Source: SURF-28 sp034521465
GTDB lineage: Bacteria > Bacteroidota > Ignavibacteria > Ignavibacteriales > Melioribacteraceae
Assembly (NCBI GenBank): GCA_034521465.1
Contig: JAXHMN010000019.1
Coordinates: 59,530 to 123,529, forward strand
Direction of reading: 5' to 3'
DNA length: 64,000 bases
Both the position numbers and the translations under genes were made by a program. The notes beneath the pieces were generated by a model, which was given only the letters and a program-made list of their open reading frames with translations, made no database searches and had not been told where the DNA came from. The number at the start of each line of letters is the position of its first letter. Position 1 is the stretch's first letter. Below, in pieces: positions 9,360-18,958 of the stretch.

Positions 9360-9626
9360 TTACTTGAAAAGTTCTGAATGTGAGCCCGTTCTTTCTAAAA
9401 TTAATGCATTATTAGTAATTTGATAAATGAGAACCCAATCCGGTTCTATATGACAATCTTTAAATGATTTCCATCTTCCGGAGAGTTTGTGATCTTTATA
9501 TTTAGATGGTAATGGTTCTTTATTCAGCAAAGTTATAACGACAGTTTCGAGTTGTGCTATATCTTTACCTTGTCGTTTAATTTTCTTGAAGTCTTTCTTG
9601 AATTGTGAAGAATAAATTAATCTCAA
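9360..9626 (-). CDS. RelE/YafQ-family mRNA interferase toxin (cassette 3)
   Basis: 88 aa. MRLIYSSQFKKDFKKIKRQG at the N-terminus, the YKDHKLSGRWKSFKDCHIEPDWVLIY core and the final ERTGSHSELF match YafQ-type toxins, including the late His and the DWVLIY strand. Such toxins cut ribosome-bound mRNA. The gene follows its antitoxin with a 4-base ATGA overlap, so the pair is translationally coupled. It runs against the array direction; such genes need their own promoter, common for toxin-antitoxin cassettes. Confidence 0.88.
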   Translation of the reverse strand: MRLIYSSQFKKDFKKIKRQGKDIAQLETVVITLLNKEPLPSKYKDHKLSGRWKSFKDCHIEPDWVLIYQITNNALILERTGSHSELFK

Positions 9627-9883
9627 TTATCAAGTTCCTTGAAAAGTTCTTTTACATCAGAAACTTCATGAAGCTCTTCACCTTTTTCAGATTTCCTAAG
9701 AGTTTCTTCCGTTGTTTTATTGGGAACTCTTATCTCAAATGGAATTCCTTTGTTTAAGGAAACTTGAGTTAGGAAAATAGAGATTGCTTCAGACATAGAG
9801 ATATTAAGTTGATTAAGAACCTTTTGAGCACTGTTCTTTACTTTGGGGTCAATTCTTGTTTGTATTGTTGCTGTTTTATTCAT
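9623..9883 (-). CDS. RelB/DinJ-family antitoxin (cassette 3)
   Basis: 86 aa. The N-terminal ribbon-helix-helix (ATIQTRIDPKVKNSAQKVLNQLNISMSEAISIFL) is typical of RelB/DinJ, and the acidic C-terminal tail (SDVKELFKELDN) is the part that wraps the toxin. It should bind the palindrome just upstream and repress its own operon. Confidence 0.88.
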   Translation of the reverse strand: MNKTATIQTRIDPKVKNSAQKVLNQLNISMSEAISIFLTQVSLNKGIPFEIRVPNKTTEETLRKSEKGEELHEVSDVKELFKELDN

Positions 9884-9898
9884 TTTGTATTCTCAAAT

Positions 9899-9914
9899 AA
9901 TTGTAATTACAATT
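9899..9914. promoter_or_regulatory. Palindromic operator upstream of the antitoxin gene
   Basis: A perfect 16-bp palindrome AATTGTAATTACAATT lies 15 bases before the antitoxin start, with a further half-site-like CAATTT nearby. This is where a ribbon-helix-helix antitoxin would bind; binding is inferred. Confidence 0.55.
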
Positions 9915-9963
9915 GCACTACAATTTATTAAAGAAAAGATTCCATATCAAGATAATATTGGAA

Positions 9964-10218
9964 ACAGATAACCATCAAATCAACCTGACCACCCCGATTT
10001 GCTGTTGGGGAAGTGCAAAGGTAAGCATTGTCCGGTAGGGATCCCTATGGGACAGTACAAAGTAGTTCTTTTAATTAAAGTTAATTCCGCCGTGCTTTCG
10101 ATGTAAGTTAAGCACGGCTACAACATTTTTGGCATTGTGCAATAACCCGCCTTCGTTAAAACTACGGCGGGCAAGCTCGGCATTGCAGTTCTGGGCGGCG
10201 GGTTATCGGCAACACCGT
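9964..10218 (+). repeat. attC-like site of cassette 3
   Basis: It starts ACAGATAAC and ends GGGCGGCGGGTTAT...ACACCG|TTATACCGCAG. Its last 60 bases are nearly the same as those of the cassette 2 attC (GCATTGCAGTTCTGGGCGGC). Its middle (AAGCATTGTCC, the 24-base palindrome at 10030-10053, TTAAGCACGGCTACAA) is shared with the right part of the cassette 1 attC. Confidence 0.65.
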
Positions 10219-10318
10219 TATACCGCAGAAAAGATAAAAAGAATCTCTTGATTTAATTACGATGAATTCATACTTTACTGTCGCCGATAAGGCACACTTA
10301 TAAATTAGGGGTTTTGTA

Positions 10319-10603
10319 TTGAATAAGTATTATGATTGGAATGAAGAAAAGAATAACATTTTAAAAATAACTCGGGAAATATCTTTTGAAGAAATCGTAT
10401 TGGCAATCTCAAACGGAAAAATATTGGATATTGTTGAACATCACGATCAAGAAAAATATCCAAATCAGAAGATGTTCATCATAGAAGTAAGAAGTTATGC
10501 TTACATTGTTCCGTTTGTTGAAGACGAGGAAAAATATTTTATGAAAACCATTTATCCGAGTAGAGAAGCCACAAAGGAGTATTTAAAGAAAGGAGATGAA
10601 TAA
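10319..10603 (+). CDS. BrnT-like toxin of a type II toxin-antitoxin pair (cassette 4)
   Basis: 94 aa. The pattern YYDWNEEKNNILKITREISFEEIV...ILDIVEHHDQEKYPNQKMFIIE...IVPFVEDEEKYFMKTIYPSR is the BrnT/DUF4258-like fold, a RelE-related ribonuclease family. TTG 10319 is taken as start because AGGGG lies seven bases before it and the family begins right there. The antitoxin starts on the last base of this gene. It is the first gene of its cassette, about 100 bases after the boundary. Confidence 0.78.
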   Translation: MNKYYDWNEEKNNILKITREISFEEIVLAISNGKILDIVEHHDQEKYPNQKMFIIEVRSYAYIVPFVEDEEKYFMKTIYPSREATKEYLKKGDE

Positions 10604-10869
10604 TGAAATATTTAGATAAAGAAGAAAAAGAATTAATGGAATCCTATAAACAAGGAGAGTGGAAACCAGTAAAAAGAAAAGACAAAAAAAAATATGAACA
10701 AGCAGCGAAAGAAAGTCTTGCAAAAAACAAAAGAATAAACATTCGTTTGACTTCGAAAGATTATAACGATATTCAAGTGAAGGCAATTGAAGAAGGAATT
10801 CCATATCAAACATTAATTGCGAGTATAATACATAAATATAATAAAGGTGAATTACGTCCTACCGAATGA
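10603..10869 (+). CDS. Antitoxin of the BrnT-like pair (cassette 4)
   Basis: 88 aa. The charged N-terminus is followed by RINIRLTSKDYNDIQVKAIEEGIPYQTLIASIIHKYNKG, a ribbon-helix-helix (CopG/BrnA-type) DNA-binding segment located at the C-terminus. It should neutralise the preceding toxin and repress the pair. Overlap with the toxin gene is a single base. Confidence 0.8.
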   Translation: MKYLDKEEKELMESYKQGEWKPVKRKDKKKYEQAAKESLAKNKRINIRLTSKDYNDIQVKAIEEGIPYQTLIASIIHKYNKGELRPTE

Positions 10870-10939
10870 TTACCATATTAACAACTTATAGAAGTATAGG
10901 ATTATTCATAAAAAAACGTTTATCAAAAATTATAAAATA

Positions 10940-11058
10940 TGCGGTATATCAAGCGCATCAACCCGCATCTATCGATTCGGTCGACCCAGTTGGCGGTGAG
11001 GAAAGAGTTTTGGGTAAGCATTGTCCCGTAGGGATCCCTATGGGACAGTACACAAAAT
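10940..11058 (+). repeat. Truncated attC-like site of cassette 4 (array end)
   Basis: It starts TGCGGTATATC, complementary over 10 of 11 bases to the start of cassette 4, and contains the third copy of the 24-base palindrome (11023-11046). The expected 3' half (GGGCGGCGGGTTA... core) is missing, so the array ends here by truncation. Confidence 0.55.
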
Positions 11059-11093
11059 AATTTCTGATCTGCTTCTTTTTGACAAGGAGCAAA

Positions 11094-12027
11094 ATGAGCA
11101 ATTGTAATATCTGTAATAATTCGGAACAGAAAATATTTAGAAGTAAAGTTAGTCTGGGATTTGATACTGAATATGATTTAGTCGAATGCCCGGATTGTAA
11201 AGCAATCTATTTTGATGTGATGCCAACCAACGATGAACTTGCAAAATTCTATTCCGGTTCTTATTTCAATTTCAATCGATGGCATGATGAAGTGAAAGGT
11301 TACTTTTATGCAAAGAAATTGAATAAGATTAAAAGCGAAGGCAACTTTTTAGATATCGGCAGCGCATTGGGTTTTTTCATTTACGGTATTAAACAAAATT
11401 CTAATTGGAATGTTTATGGTGTTGAGTTTGGTGAGGATGCGGTTAAATATGCTCAAGACAAAGTTAGACTTGAATGTGAAACAAGGTGAAATTCAAAACG
11501 CGGAGTTCCCGAATAAGTTTTTCGATTACATCCACATTAACAATGTCTTGGAACATGTTAGAGATCCAAAAGGTTTTTTATCGGAATGCAGACGCATTAT
11601 TAAAAATGATGGCTACTTATTTCTTTCTGTGCCAAACGGTTATAACGACAGTAGAAATCTGATTAAGTTTTATGAAGAAGAAAATAAACCTGCGAGAAGT
11701 AAGAGCGGGCATTTATATTTCTTTCAAAAGGAAACTTTCTATAAATTATTTGAAACAACCGGATTTAAAATACTAAAGTCCAAAACCAACGGAATAAAAA
11801 GAGGTTTGAGAAATTTAGAAATCCTACCTAAAAAGAAGAATTGGAAGACTGATTATTATCCTCAGCAACCTTCAAAAAAATCAAATATTAAAATTGATGA
11901 GGAGAAAAAGTATTCTGATTTCTATTACAAATTCCGGTATATGCAGACTAGATTGTACGATATTCCGGGACTTCACAAATTTGGTTTAGACTATTTATTT
12001 TTACTTCGCCCAAGTAACAAAAAGTAA
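11094..12027 (+). CDS. Class I SAM-dependent methyltransferase with N-terminal zinc ribbon
   Basis: ATG 11094 follows AAGGAG. The first 40 residues carry CNICNN and CPDC, a Cys4 zinc site. The Rossmann methyltransferase core follows: NFLDIGSALGFF (SAM loop), YGVEFG (acidic ribose contact), FDYIHINNVLEHVRDPKGFLSE (motif IV) and GYLFLSVPN. This arrangement is common for methyltransferases acting on nucleotide sugars or lipid-linked glycans. One indel near 11460 splits it. Substrate unknown. Not part of the cassette array, as there is no attC after it. Confidence 0.8.
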
Positions 12028-12058
12028 TTTTTCCAATTATTAACCGGAGTAATTTACC

Positions 12059-12561
12059 ATGATGAACTACTATATATATTTTAATAAACTATTTTTAGTT
12101 GCAATCCTTATTACTGGATTACAGATACATGTTCCAATGCACAAACACAAACTGAAAATGATTTCAATCAATTTTTAGATACTCTTGATCTATCGATTGA
12201 AAAATTCTTAAACGGTGATGCCGAATTATTCTTGGAACTTTGGGCTAAGTCGGATGACATTACGATTGCCGGCGGATTTGGTGGACCAATTGAAAAGGGC
12301 TGGAACTCAATTGGAACAAGATTAAAAAAAGTTGATGCAGTTTACTCTCACGCCGATTTTCAAACGGAAAGAATAGAAACAAAAGTTAAGGGGAATCTTG
12401 GTTATCTTATTCAGCATGAGCAGATCACTTTTTCGAGTGATAAAAATGACGAACAGCTAGTCAGAAATTATAGAATCACAATGATCTTTGAAAAATGGGA
12501 AGATGGTTGGAAAATAATTCATCGTCACGCTGATCCAAATATGGAATGGAAGTCGCCTTAA
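12059..12561 (+). CDS. Exported SnoaL/NTF2-like protein
   Basis: ATG 12059 has a CCGGAG ribosome site and a hydrophobic leader (LFLVAILITG). After an indel near 12130 the rest reads LSIEKFLNGDAELFLELWAK, DDITIAGGFGGPIEKGW and WKIIHRHADP, the NTF2-like fold of the SnoaL_3/DUF4440 group. Function unknown. The next gene, an AraC regulator, lies 117 bases on. Confidence 0.65.
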
Positions 12562-12678
12562 AATAATCCTTTACTCCTTAGTCCAAGATGCTTAAATTAT
12601 ACCATTAAATAAGTCGTACGAGTCCTATTAAGTTCATTGAATTATTCTCTCATTTCAAGTTTGTAAGCAGGTAAACAA

Positions 12679-13506
12679 ATGCGTTCCTGTTTTCTAAGAT
12701 CATCTGATCAAACAAATAAATTGGTCAGACATTATCTCCAACTCTCTAGTTCATATTCTGAGCACACTGACAGATTTATACCAGATGGCAATGTTGCTTT
12801 GGTCTTCAATTTTGTTGACAACAATGCATCCTTTATGATTGAAGAAAATATCCCGCTTCCATATCATTTTATAACGTTACCGGCAATCAAGAGCTTAAAA
12901 ATTAAAACAGCTGCATATGCCGAATCATTTATTGTGATTTGCAAAGCGAGTGTATTTACACGGCTGTTCAATATTCAATTAAGAGAATCTGATAACTTTC
13001 CATTTAGCTGTGTGGATCTATTCAACAATTTTCCAATGTATAATATGCTGAAAGATTTATCCACGTTTCATCAGCGTGTAGCATTTTTTGAAAGCTATTT
13101 GATAGAAAAAAGTTTGTTAAATAAATATGAATTTGATGAAATCGATGAAGTGTATGAAGATATAATGAACAGTAAAGGGGATATTAAAATAAGTGAACTG
13201 ATGAACAACTTAGCCATGAATCCGCGCTCGTTCAGGAGAAAGTTCACACAGAGAGTTGGCATTAGTACAAAAGAGCTTTTAAGAATTGTTCGAGTCAATT
13301 ATGTTTGGAATTTATGCAGAGATAAGAATCAATTGGATTTCTTAAACGTGGTTTATAACTGTCATTATTTTGATCAATCTCACTTTATTCATGATTTCAA
13401 AAAAATTGTTGGCGAAACACCTTGCGAATTTTTTAGAAGAGAATTGAATGTTGTTGAGTTCCTCTCAGGCAAACAATCCACAAACCCCGAAGTATTCGAA
13501 TTCTAA
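12679..13506 (+). CDS. AraC-family transcriptional regulator
   Basis: 275 aa, intact. The N-terminal half (VRHYLQLSSSYSEHTDRFIPDGNVALVFNF) resembles the DUF6597 ligand domain; the C-terminal part (KISELMNNLAMNPRSFRRKF, FDQSHFIHDFKKIVGETPCEFF) holds the two helix-turn-helix units of AraC/XylS. The FDQSHF motif of the second unit is clear. Ligand and targets unknown; the neighbouring exported proteins are possible targets. Confidence 0.85.
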   Translation: MRSCFLRSSDQTNKLVRHYLQLSSSYSEHTDRFIPDGNVALVFNFVDNNASFMIEENIPLPYHFITLPAIKSLKIKTAAYAESFIVICKASVFTRLFNIQLRESDNFPFSCVDLFNNFPMYNMLKDLSTFHQRVAFFESYLIEKSLLNKYEFDEIDEVYEDIMNSKGDIKISELMNNLAMNPRSFRRKFTQRVGISTKELLRIVRVNYVWNLCRDKNQLDFLNVVYNCHYFDQSHFIHDFKKIVGETPCEFFRRELNVVEFLSGKQSTNPEVFEF

Positions 13507-13638
13507 TTCCCGCCAAAAGTAATTCTTCTTCATTTTAATTTATACAAATCACATTTGACCAATTTTTACAATGACTCTCAAGTTTACTTAGCTAATTTAT
13601 ACTAGATGAAAACGTCAAATTTGCAATTAATATGAGGA

Positions 13639-14875
13639 ATGAAAATGTCAAAAATTATAATTTATTTCATAGTAGTTTTAATTTGCACGGCTCAAGTGAA
13701 CGCTCAATTTCTTAAGTCACTTACAGAAAAAGTAAAAGAGAAAACCACAGAACGAATTGATCAAAAAGTAGATGAGAGTATTGATGAAGGGCTCGATTCG
13801 ATCGAAGAAGCCGGACAAGAAGAGGGCGAAATAGAAGAGGGGGAAGCTGTAGAAACATCTTCCTCTTCTGATATTTCAATGCAGCAAGAATTACAAACCT
13901 ATTCGAAGTTCGATTTTATACCCGGTGAAGAAGTTATTTTCTTTGATGATTTTAGTGATGTTCCTCTTGGTGAATTTCCGTTAAAATGGAACACGACTGC
14001 CTCGGGTGAAATTGTTAAGACAAATCGCGGTGATCAAAAGTGGTTCAAACTGATGGAAGATTATTCATATTACGCACCTGAACTTAAAAATCCATATCCG
14101 GATAACTTCACAATTGAGTTTGATGTAATGTATAATGCCGATCCTGACTGGTGGTTGGATTTTTACCCGAGTTCTTCCGAGTATCTTGACAATGGTTATT
14201 TACCGGGCGACGGCGGATTCCAAATGGTATTCACCGGTAATGAAGTTAACATAAAAGTTTATGAAAATATCGATGATGGTCTATGGAACGAACTAGGTTC
14301 CGGAGTTAGTATAGAAATTAATGAGGGAACTATTGTTCGTTATTCTATATGGGGACAGAAGCAAAGACTTCGACTTTATGCGAATGATAAAAAAGTAATC
14401 GATATGCCTAGAGCAATTCCACGAAAGTTTGCAATAAATACAATGCGTTTCGGCATTTTGAACCCAATGATGATAACAAACTTCCGTTTTGCGGTTGGTG
14501 CACCCGATACAAGAAGCAGATTACTGACCGAAGGTAAACTTATTACAAGAGGAATAACTTTCGATTCCGGCTCAGATGTGATTAAGCCCGAATCTTATGG
14601 AGTAATTAAAGAAATAGCTGATGTACTTAAAGAAAACGGTTCAGTTCGTATAAATATTATTGGTCATACAGACAGCGATGGCGCCGATGATATGAATCTA
14701 GCGTTATCAAAGAAGAGATCTACTGCAGTTAAAAATGCACTCGATAAAGCAATTCGGTATAGATGGATCAAGAATTGAAACCGATGGTAAAGGGGAGAGT
14801 GAACCGGTTTCACAAAATAGTACTCCGGAAGGTAAAGCGAATAATCGCAGAGTTGAATTTGTAAAACTTTCATAA
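13639..14875 (+). CDS. OmpA-family outer membrane protein
   Basis: Signal peptide (IIIYFIVVLICTAQVNAQ), a Glu-rich segment, a beta-rich middle (laminin-G-like: FFDDFSDVPLGEFPLKWN ... NFTIEFDVMYN), then the peptidoglycan-binding OmpA domain: ITFDSGSDVIKPESY, INIIGHTDSDGADD, ALSKKRSTAVKNAL. An indel at about 14755 is followed by SRIETDGKGESEPV and NRRVEF, completing the domain. It anchors the outer membrane to the cell wall. Confidence 0.85.
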
Positions 14876-14887
14876 AGGAACTATAAA

Positions 14888-15842
14888 ATGAATATTGTAA
14901 AATTTATAATCTGTTTAATTGCTTTAGTTGTATTGCTCAGTTGTGGTGATGAAGGAAAAAATGAAGGATTATCAAAAACTGATAAAGTTTTAAAGAAACA
15001 ACGGGCATGACTCAATCAGAAATTGAAAATAAAGTTGTGTCTGCACCTGCTCGAAAAAATATTCCATAAAATCCGGTATAATAACTTTTGAACGAAAAGG
15101 TGTTATCGGTAATCAAAAAGTAATTGTCTACTTTGATGATTATGGTACCAAAGAAAGAAATGAAACTTATGATGAGAACGGTACTTTGATTGAAGTTACC
15201 ATGAGCGATGGTGAAAATATGTATAAGTTGCGAAATCCAAACAGCGATGAGAAAATTGCATATGTAATGGGACCAGGCAAGTTTGGAACGGAAATGAAGT
15301 TTGAACCTGATCCATTTAAGAATAGCGAGAAGCAACGGAATAAATACCAGTTTAAAAAACTTGAAAATATGAATATCCTCGGAAAAGATTGTGAACTCTA
15401 CAGCATGACAACCGGTGGAAACGTAACTACATTTGGCGGTTGGAACAGTTTACATCTCTATTCAAAAGTTGATATGTCAATAGGAATAACAGAAACAATA
15501 GCGGTTGACTTAAAAGAAAATGTGTCAGTTGATCCTGAGTTCTTTAAAAGTACCGTCAGATTTTACGGTTCAATAAATATAATTGTTGAATGCGTTGGTG
15601 AAGATAATTATTTGGGATTAGCCCAATGTGATTGTGAAAAAGAAGTGCAGCGTGAGGATAGAGTTGTAATACCATTAATTGTTGAAGCTCCGCGCACTTT
15701 AGAGGAATATCTCTTAAATCCAACCGATCATTTCACTTTAGAATTATCCGGTAAATTATATTCTTTTGAAGAGGGCGGTGAAGAGTTTGAAAAGACAATC
15801 AAGGTTAAGATTACGGTTGTTTATGTAGCAGCAATTCACTAA
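14888..15842 (+). CDS. Putative lipoprotein, function unknown
   Basis: ATG 14888 with AAGGA upstream starts a lipoprotein signal (IALVVLLSC). Frame changes near 15005 and 15070 lead into an open frame with IITFERKGVIGNQKVIVYFD, NMNILGKDCELYS and VSVDPEFFK, resembling DUF4412-type periplasmic proteins. The last 100 residues (VVIPLIVEAPRTLEEYLLNP onward) differ in character. The arrangement with the OmpA-like gene and the next exported gene suggests a co-transcribed envelope set. Confidence 0.55.
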
Positions 15843-15856
15843 TAAGAGGAATTAAA

Positions 15857-16654
15857 ATGAAAAAAGTATCGCTCGCCCTAATGTTATTATTAATAATTTC
15901 ACCAAATCTTTTTGCCCAAGCCCCAAAAGATATTGAAAGTATTCCGGTAATGCCCGGAGCCAAGTATTCTGAGAATTATACTCAGATTGTAATTAATGGT
16001 GGATTCGAAGCACTGCATTTTGAATTATTCGGACTCGATTTTATTGACACTAAAAAGAAAGGTTTTATCACCGATGCTTCTTATGAACAAGTTGTAGCTT
16101 ATTATAGGAAAGCACTCGGTGCAAAGGAATCTGATTATGTCCCGGATGAAAACGATTTTTCAAAAATGAAAAATAACTCTACCGCATTTATTCAATCAGA
16201 AGATGCCGGCTACAATGTCTACTTTACATGGATTTACAAAAAGAATCAAAACGAAGTATACAAATTTTATGTTACCACCAATAAAGAAATGAATTATACA
16301 GATGAAAAGGGGAATAGTCTATTTCACTTTATTCAAAACCGGTATGGCAGAGATGTAGCAGTAGAAAAACAGACTCACGGTAAGTTGTACGCTCCGTTAT
16401 ATCCTAACACGACCTACTTACCTGAGATGTCATTTGAAAGCGGAAGATATAGTGAACCAGTCTTTGTGACAACTGATAAAATTGAAGACATTCTGAATTA
16501 TTATGAAAGAGAATTGAAACAGAAATACATCAAAGATGAATCCGATGATTTCGTATTCCTTAACTACAACAAAGATTACCCCGATGACCTGATATACGTC
16601 AGAAGAATGGAAACTGGAGAAATTACAATTACATATTCAATATTAGCAAGATAA
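15857..16654 (+). CDS. Exported protein, function unknown
   Basis: 265 aa, intact, starting with a signal peptide (VSLALMLLLIISPNLFAQ). Two repeats of a 'VVAYYRKAL' / 'ILNYYEREL' type helix suggest a duplicated domain, each after a SIPVMPGAKY / YAPLYPNTTY strand. It starts 14 bases after the preceding gene, so it is likely in one transcript. I do not recognise the family. Confidence 0.6.
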   Translation: MKKVSLALMLLLIISPNLFAQAPKDIESIPVMPGAKYSENYTQIVINGGFEALHFELFGLDFIDTKKKGFITDASYEQVVAYYRKALGAKESDYVPDENDFSKMKNNSTAFIQSEDAGYNVYFTWIYKKNQNEVYKFYVTTNKEMNYTDEKGNSLFHFIQNRYGRDVAVEKQTHGKLYAPLYPNTTYLPEMSFESGRYSEPVFVTTDKIEDILNYYERELKQKYIKDESDDFVFLNYNKDYPDDLIYVRRMETGEITITYSILAR

Positions 16655-16792
16655 TAATTATCTGTATTCACTGATTTTTTGTGACCTAGAAGAACTCATA
16701 AGAAATGTAAAATATTTTCCGGAATATTCTGTAGTAAACAATAAAGTGTAGAATACTTGCAAGTAATTTTCCGGTACGAACAGGTAAGAGAA

Positions 16793-18958
16793 TTATTTCT
16801 GAAGTGAATTTGCAATAAAATAAACACGCAATAAATGTAATTCGTTATAATCGACTTTTTTGTTTAGCGATTCATAAACCGGCGCTAATCTTTCAGCACC
16901 AAATTCTTCAAACTTCTTAATTACCTGCTGTCTCTGCTCTTCATTTATAAATGATTCCTCTAATAATCTTTCCGGATTTTGCAGTTTATTTTCGGAAATA
17001 TAATCGAGTAAGTGTTTAAGAATTGTACTTCTTTTATATTTTGTTTCCGTACAGATATCTTCAATTGAATTACCCGAATTAAACTTTTCGCCGGTTGCAA
17101 GGTAAGTTCGTGATTTTCGTCTCGGACTTACTGGTTTAACATATCTTTTCTTTTTCGCTTCAGGCTTTATGTTATTTTCTTCACAATAACTTATGATTTC
17201 ATTAAGAAAAATATGACCGTATTTTTCATATTTGATTTCTCCCAATCCATGAATTCTCATCATCTCTTTTTTGTTTATGGGAAAGTAATGTGCCATTTCA
17301 GTAAGCGTCTTATCTGAGAAAATAACGTATGGAGGAATTCTTTGTTTGTCGGCTAATTCTTTTCGTTTCGTGCGAAGCAATTCGAATAGATCTTTATCGT
17401 AATCTGCTGCTATATCTTTTTTAATTCTCTCTTCAAAATCTTCTTTAATTTTTCCGGTGACAGTAAGCTCACCTTTTAAAACATTGTAAGCTTTTTCGGT
17501 CAGCTTTAATGACCCAAATTCATTTGACTGTTCTAGTAAATTATATTGGATAAATTGATGAGAAAGAAATAACCATTGCTTCCTCGTATATTCTTCGCCG
17601 ATTCCGTAAGTAGATAATTTATCGTGTCCTTTTTCAATTATCTTAGCTGCTTTTGATCCTTTCAGAACATCAACAATATGTGATGCACCAAAAATTTCGT
17701 TCGTACGTTTTACACACGATAAAAACTTTTGCGCGGGAATTGTAACATCGACCAAATCTTTAGCCGTTGCATTACAATTATCACACATGTCGCATCTTTT
17801 TTCCGAATACTTTTCGCCGAAGTAGGAGAGAAGGGGAAATCTCCGGCAAATTCCCGTTTCTGCATAATCAATTAACGATCTTAATAATTTCTCAGCATTC
17901 CTTTTTTCTTCGGATTCTTTTTGATTAATAAAGTAACGGATCTTCTGTGTGTCAGCATAACTGAAAAGAAGCAGACAATGTGCACGTAAACCATCTCGCC
18001 CGGCTCTTCCAATTTCTTGATAATATGATTCTATGTTTTTGGGTAAATCGTGGTGAATAACAAACCGCACGTTGGATTTATTAATTCCCATCCCGAACGC
18101 AACCGTTGCGACAATAATTTGCACATCATCTTTTATAAATAACTCTTGATTTGTTCTTCGCTCTTCATCGGATAAACCGGCGTGATACGGTCTAACCGAA
18201 TAACCGGCATAACTCAGAGTAGCTGCAAGTGAATCAACTTGTTTTCGGGAAAAACAATAAATTATTCCCGACTGATTCGGATATTTTCTTAGGAATTGGA
18301 TCGTTTGCTCGGCTCCGTTTGTTTTTGGAGCAACTTCTAAATAGAGATTATCACGGTCAAAACTTGCAACAAAACTCTTACCGTTGTTGAATTGTAGCGA
18401 ATCTTGAATATCTTTTTGAACTCTAGGAGTTGCAGTGGCGGTAACAGCTAGGCAGACTGCATCCGGGAATTGTTTTCTTACTTCAACGATCTTTCTGTAT
18501 TCCGGTCTAAAATCATGTCCCCACTCGGAAATACAGTGTGCTTCATCTACGGTTAAACAATCAATTTCGATTGTGTGAAGCAGTTTTAAAGTTCTTTCGA
18601 GAAAAAGTGTTTCTGGAGCAAGGTATAGTAATTTAACTTTTCCGCTTTTGATCTGCTCGACATTAAAGGAGTACTCATCCGGTGTGAGTGAACTGTTAAG
18701 AAACAACGCATCGACTCCAAGTTCTACTAATGCTTCAACTTGATCTTTCATTAATGAAATTAAAGGAGAGACCACAACGGTCAAACCTTCAAAAATGAGA
18801 GAGGGAATCTGATAACAAATCGACTTTCCGCCGCCGGTCGGCATTATTACAAGCGAATCTTGTTTATTTAATACTGATTCAATTATTTCTTCCTGCAGCA
18901 GTCGGAATGTTTTGTAACCGAAAATTTTATGTAGAATTTCTCTTGCGTCTTTTATCAT
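16793..18958 (-). CDS. recQ: ATP-dependent DNA helicase RecQ
   Basis: 721 aa, intact. Walker A MPTGGGKSICYQ, the DEAH box (VDEAHCISEWGHDFRPEY), SAT-like TATATPRV and motif VI (YQEIGRAGRDG) form the helicase core. The Cys zinc site (CRRFPLLSYFGE...CDMCDNC), the RQC winged helix and an HRDC domain (PPYVIFSDKTLTEMA) follow. The C-terminus (TGEKFNSGNSIEDICTETKY) has the HTH_40 repeat found in the long RecQ form of the Bacteroidetes/Chlorobi group. It unwinds DNA in recombination repair. Converges with the preceding exported genes. Confidence 0.95.
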   Translation of the reverse strand: MIKDAREILHKIFGYKTFRLLQEEIIESVLNKQDSLVIMPTGGGKSICYQIPSLIFEGLTVVVSPLISLMKDQVEALVELGVDALFLNSSLTPDEYSFNVEQIKSGKVKLLYLAPETLFLERTLKLLHTIEIDCLTVDEAHCISEWGHDFRPEYRKIVEVRKQFPDAVCLAVTATATPRVQKDIQDSLQFNNGKSFVASFDRDNLYLEVAPKTNGAEQTIQFLRKYPNQSGIIYCFSRKQVDSLAATLSYAGYSVRPYHAGLSDEERRTNQELFIKDDVQIIVATVAFGMGINKSNVRFVIHHDLPKNIESYYQEIGRAGRDGLRAHCLLLFSYADTQKIRYFINQKESEEKRNAEKLLRSLIDYAETGICRRFPLLSYFGEKYSEKRCDMCDNCNATAKDLVDVTIPAQKFLSCVKRTNEIFGASHIVDVLKGSKAAKIIEKGHDKLSTYGIGEEYTRKQWLFLSHQFIQYNLLEQSNEFGSLKLTEKAYNVLKGELTVTGKIKEDFEERIKKDIAADYDKDLFELLRTKRKELADKQRIPPYVIFSDKTLTEMAHYFPINKKEMMRIHGLGEIKYEKYGHIFLNEIISYCEENNIKPEAKKKRYVKPVSPRRKSRTYLATGEKFNSGNSIEDICTETKYKRSTILKHLLDYISENKLQNPERLLEESFINEEQRQQVIKKFEEFGAERLAPVYESLNKKVDYNELHLLRVYFIANSLQK

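Larger units (their letters stand above)
5983..11058 (+). other. Array of four integron-like gene cassettes
   Basis: Cassettes begin with TTAGCTG or TTATAC at 5983, 8271, 9340 and 10218. Each start is complementary to the sequence just after its own last gene: 5982-5996 with AAAACAGCTAAC (6522-6533), 8271-8280 with GCGTATAAC (9095-9103), 9340-9348 with ACAGATAAC (9964-9972) and 10217-10228 with TGCGGTATATC (10940-10950). This is what circular integron cassettes require (R' pairing with R''). Between gene end and next start lie long attC-like regions of 240-260 bases. Contents are typical cassette cargo: small unknown proteins and toxin-antitoxin pairs. The last attC is truncated near 11058. 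Confidence 0.8.
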
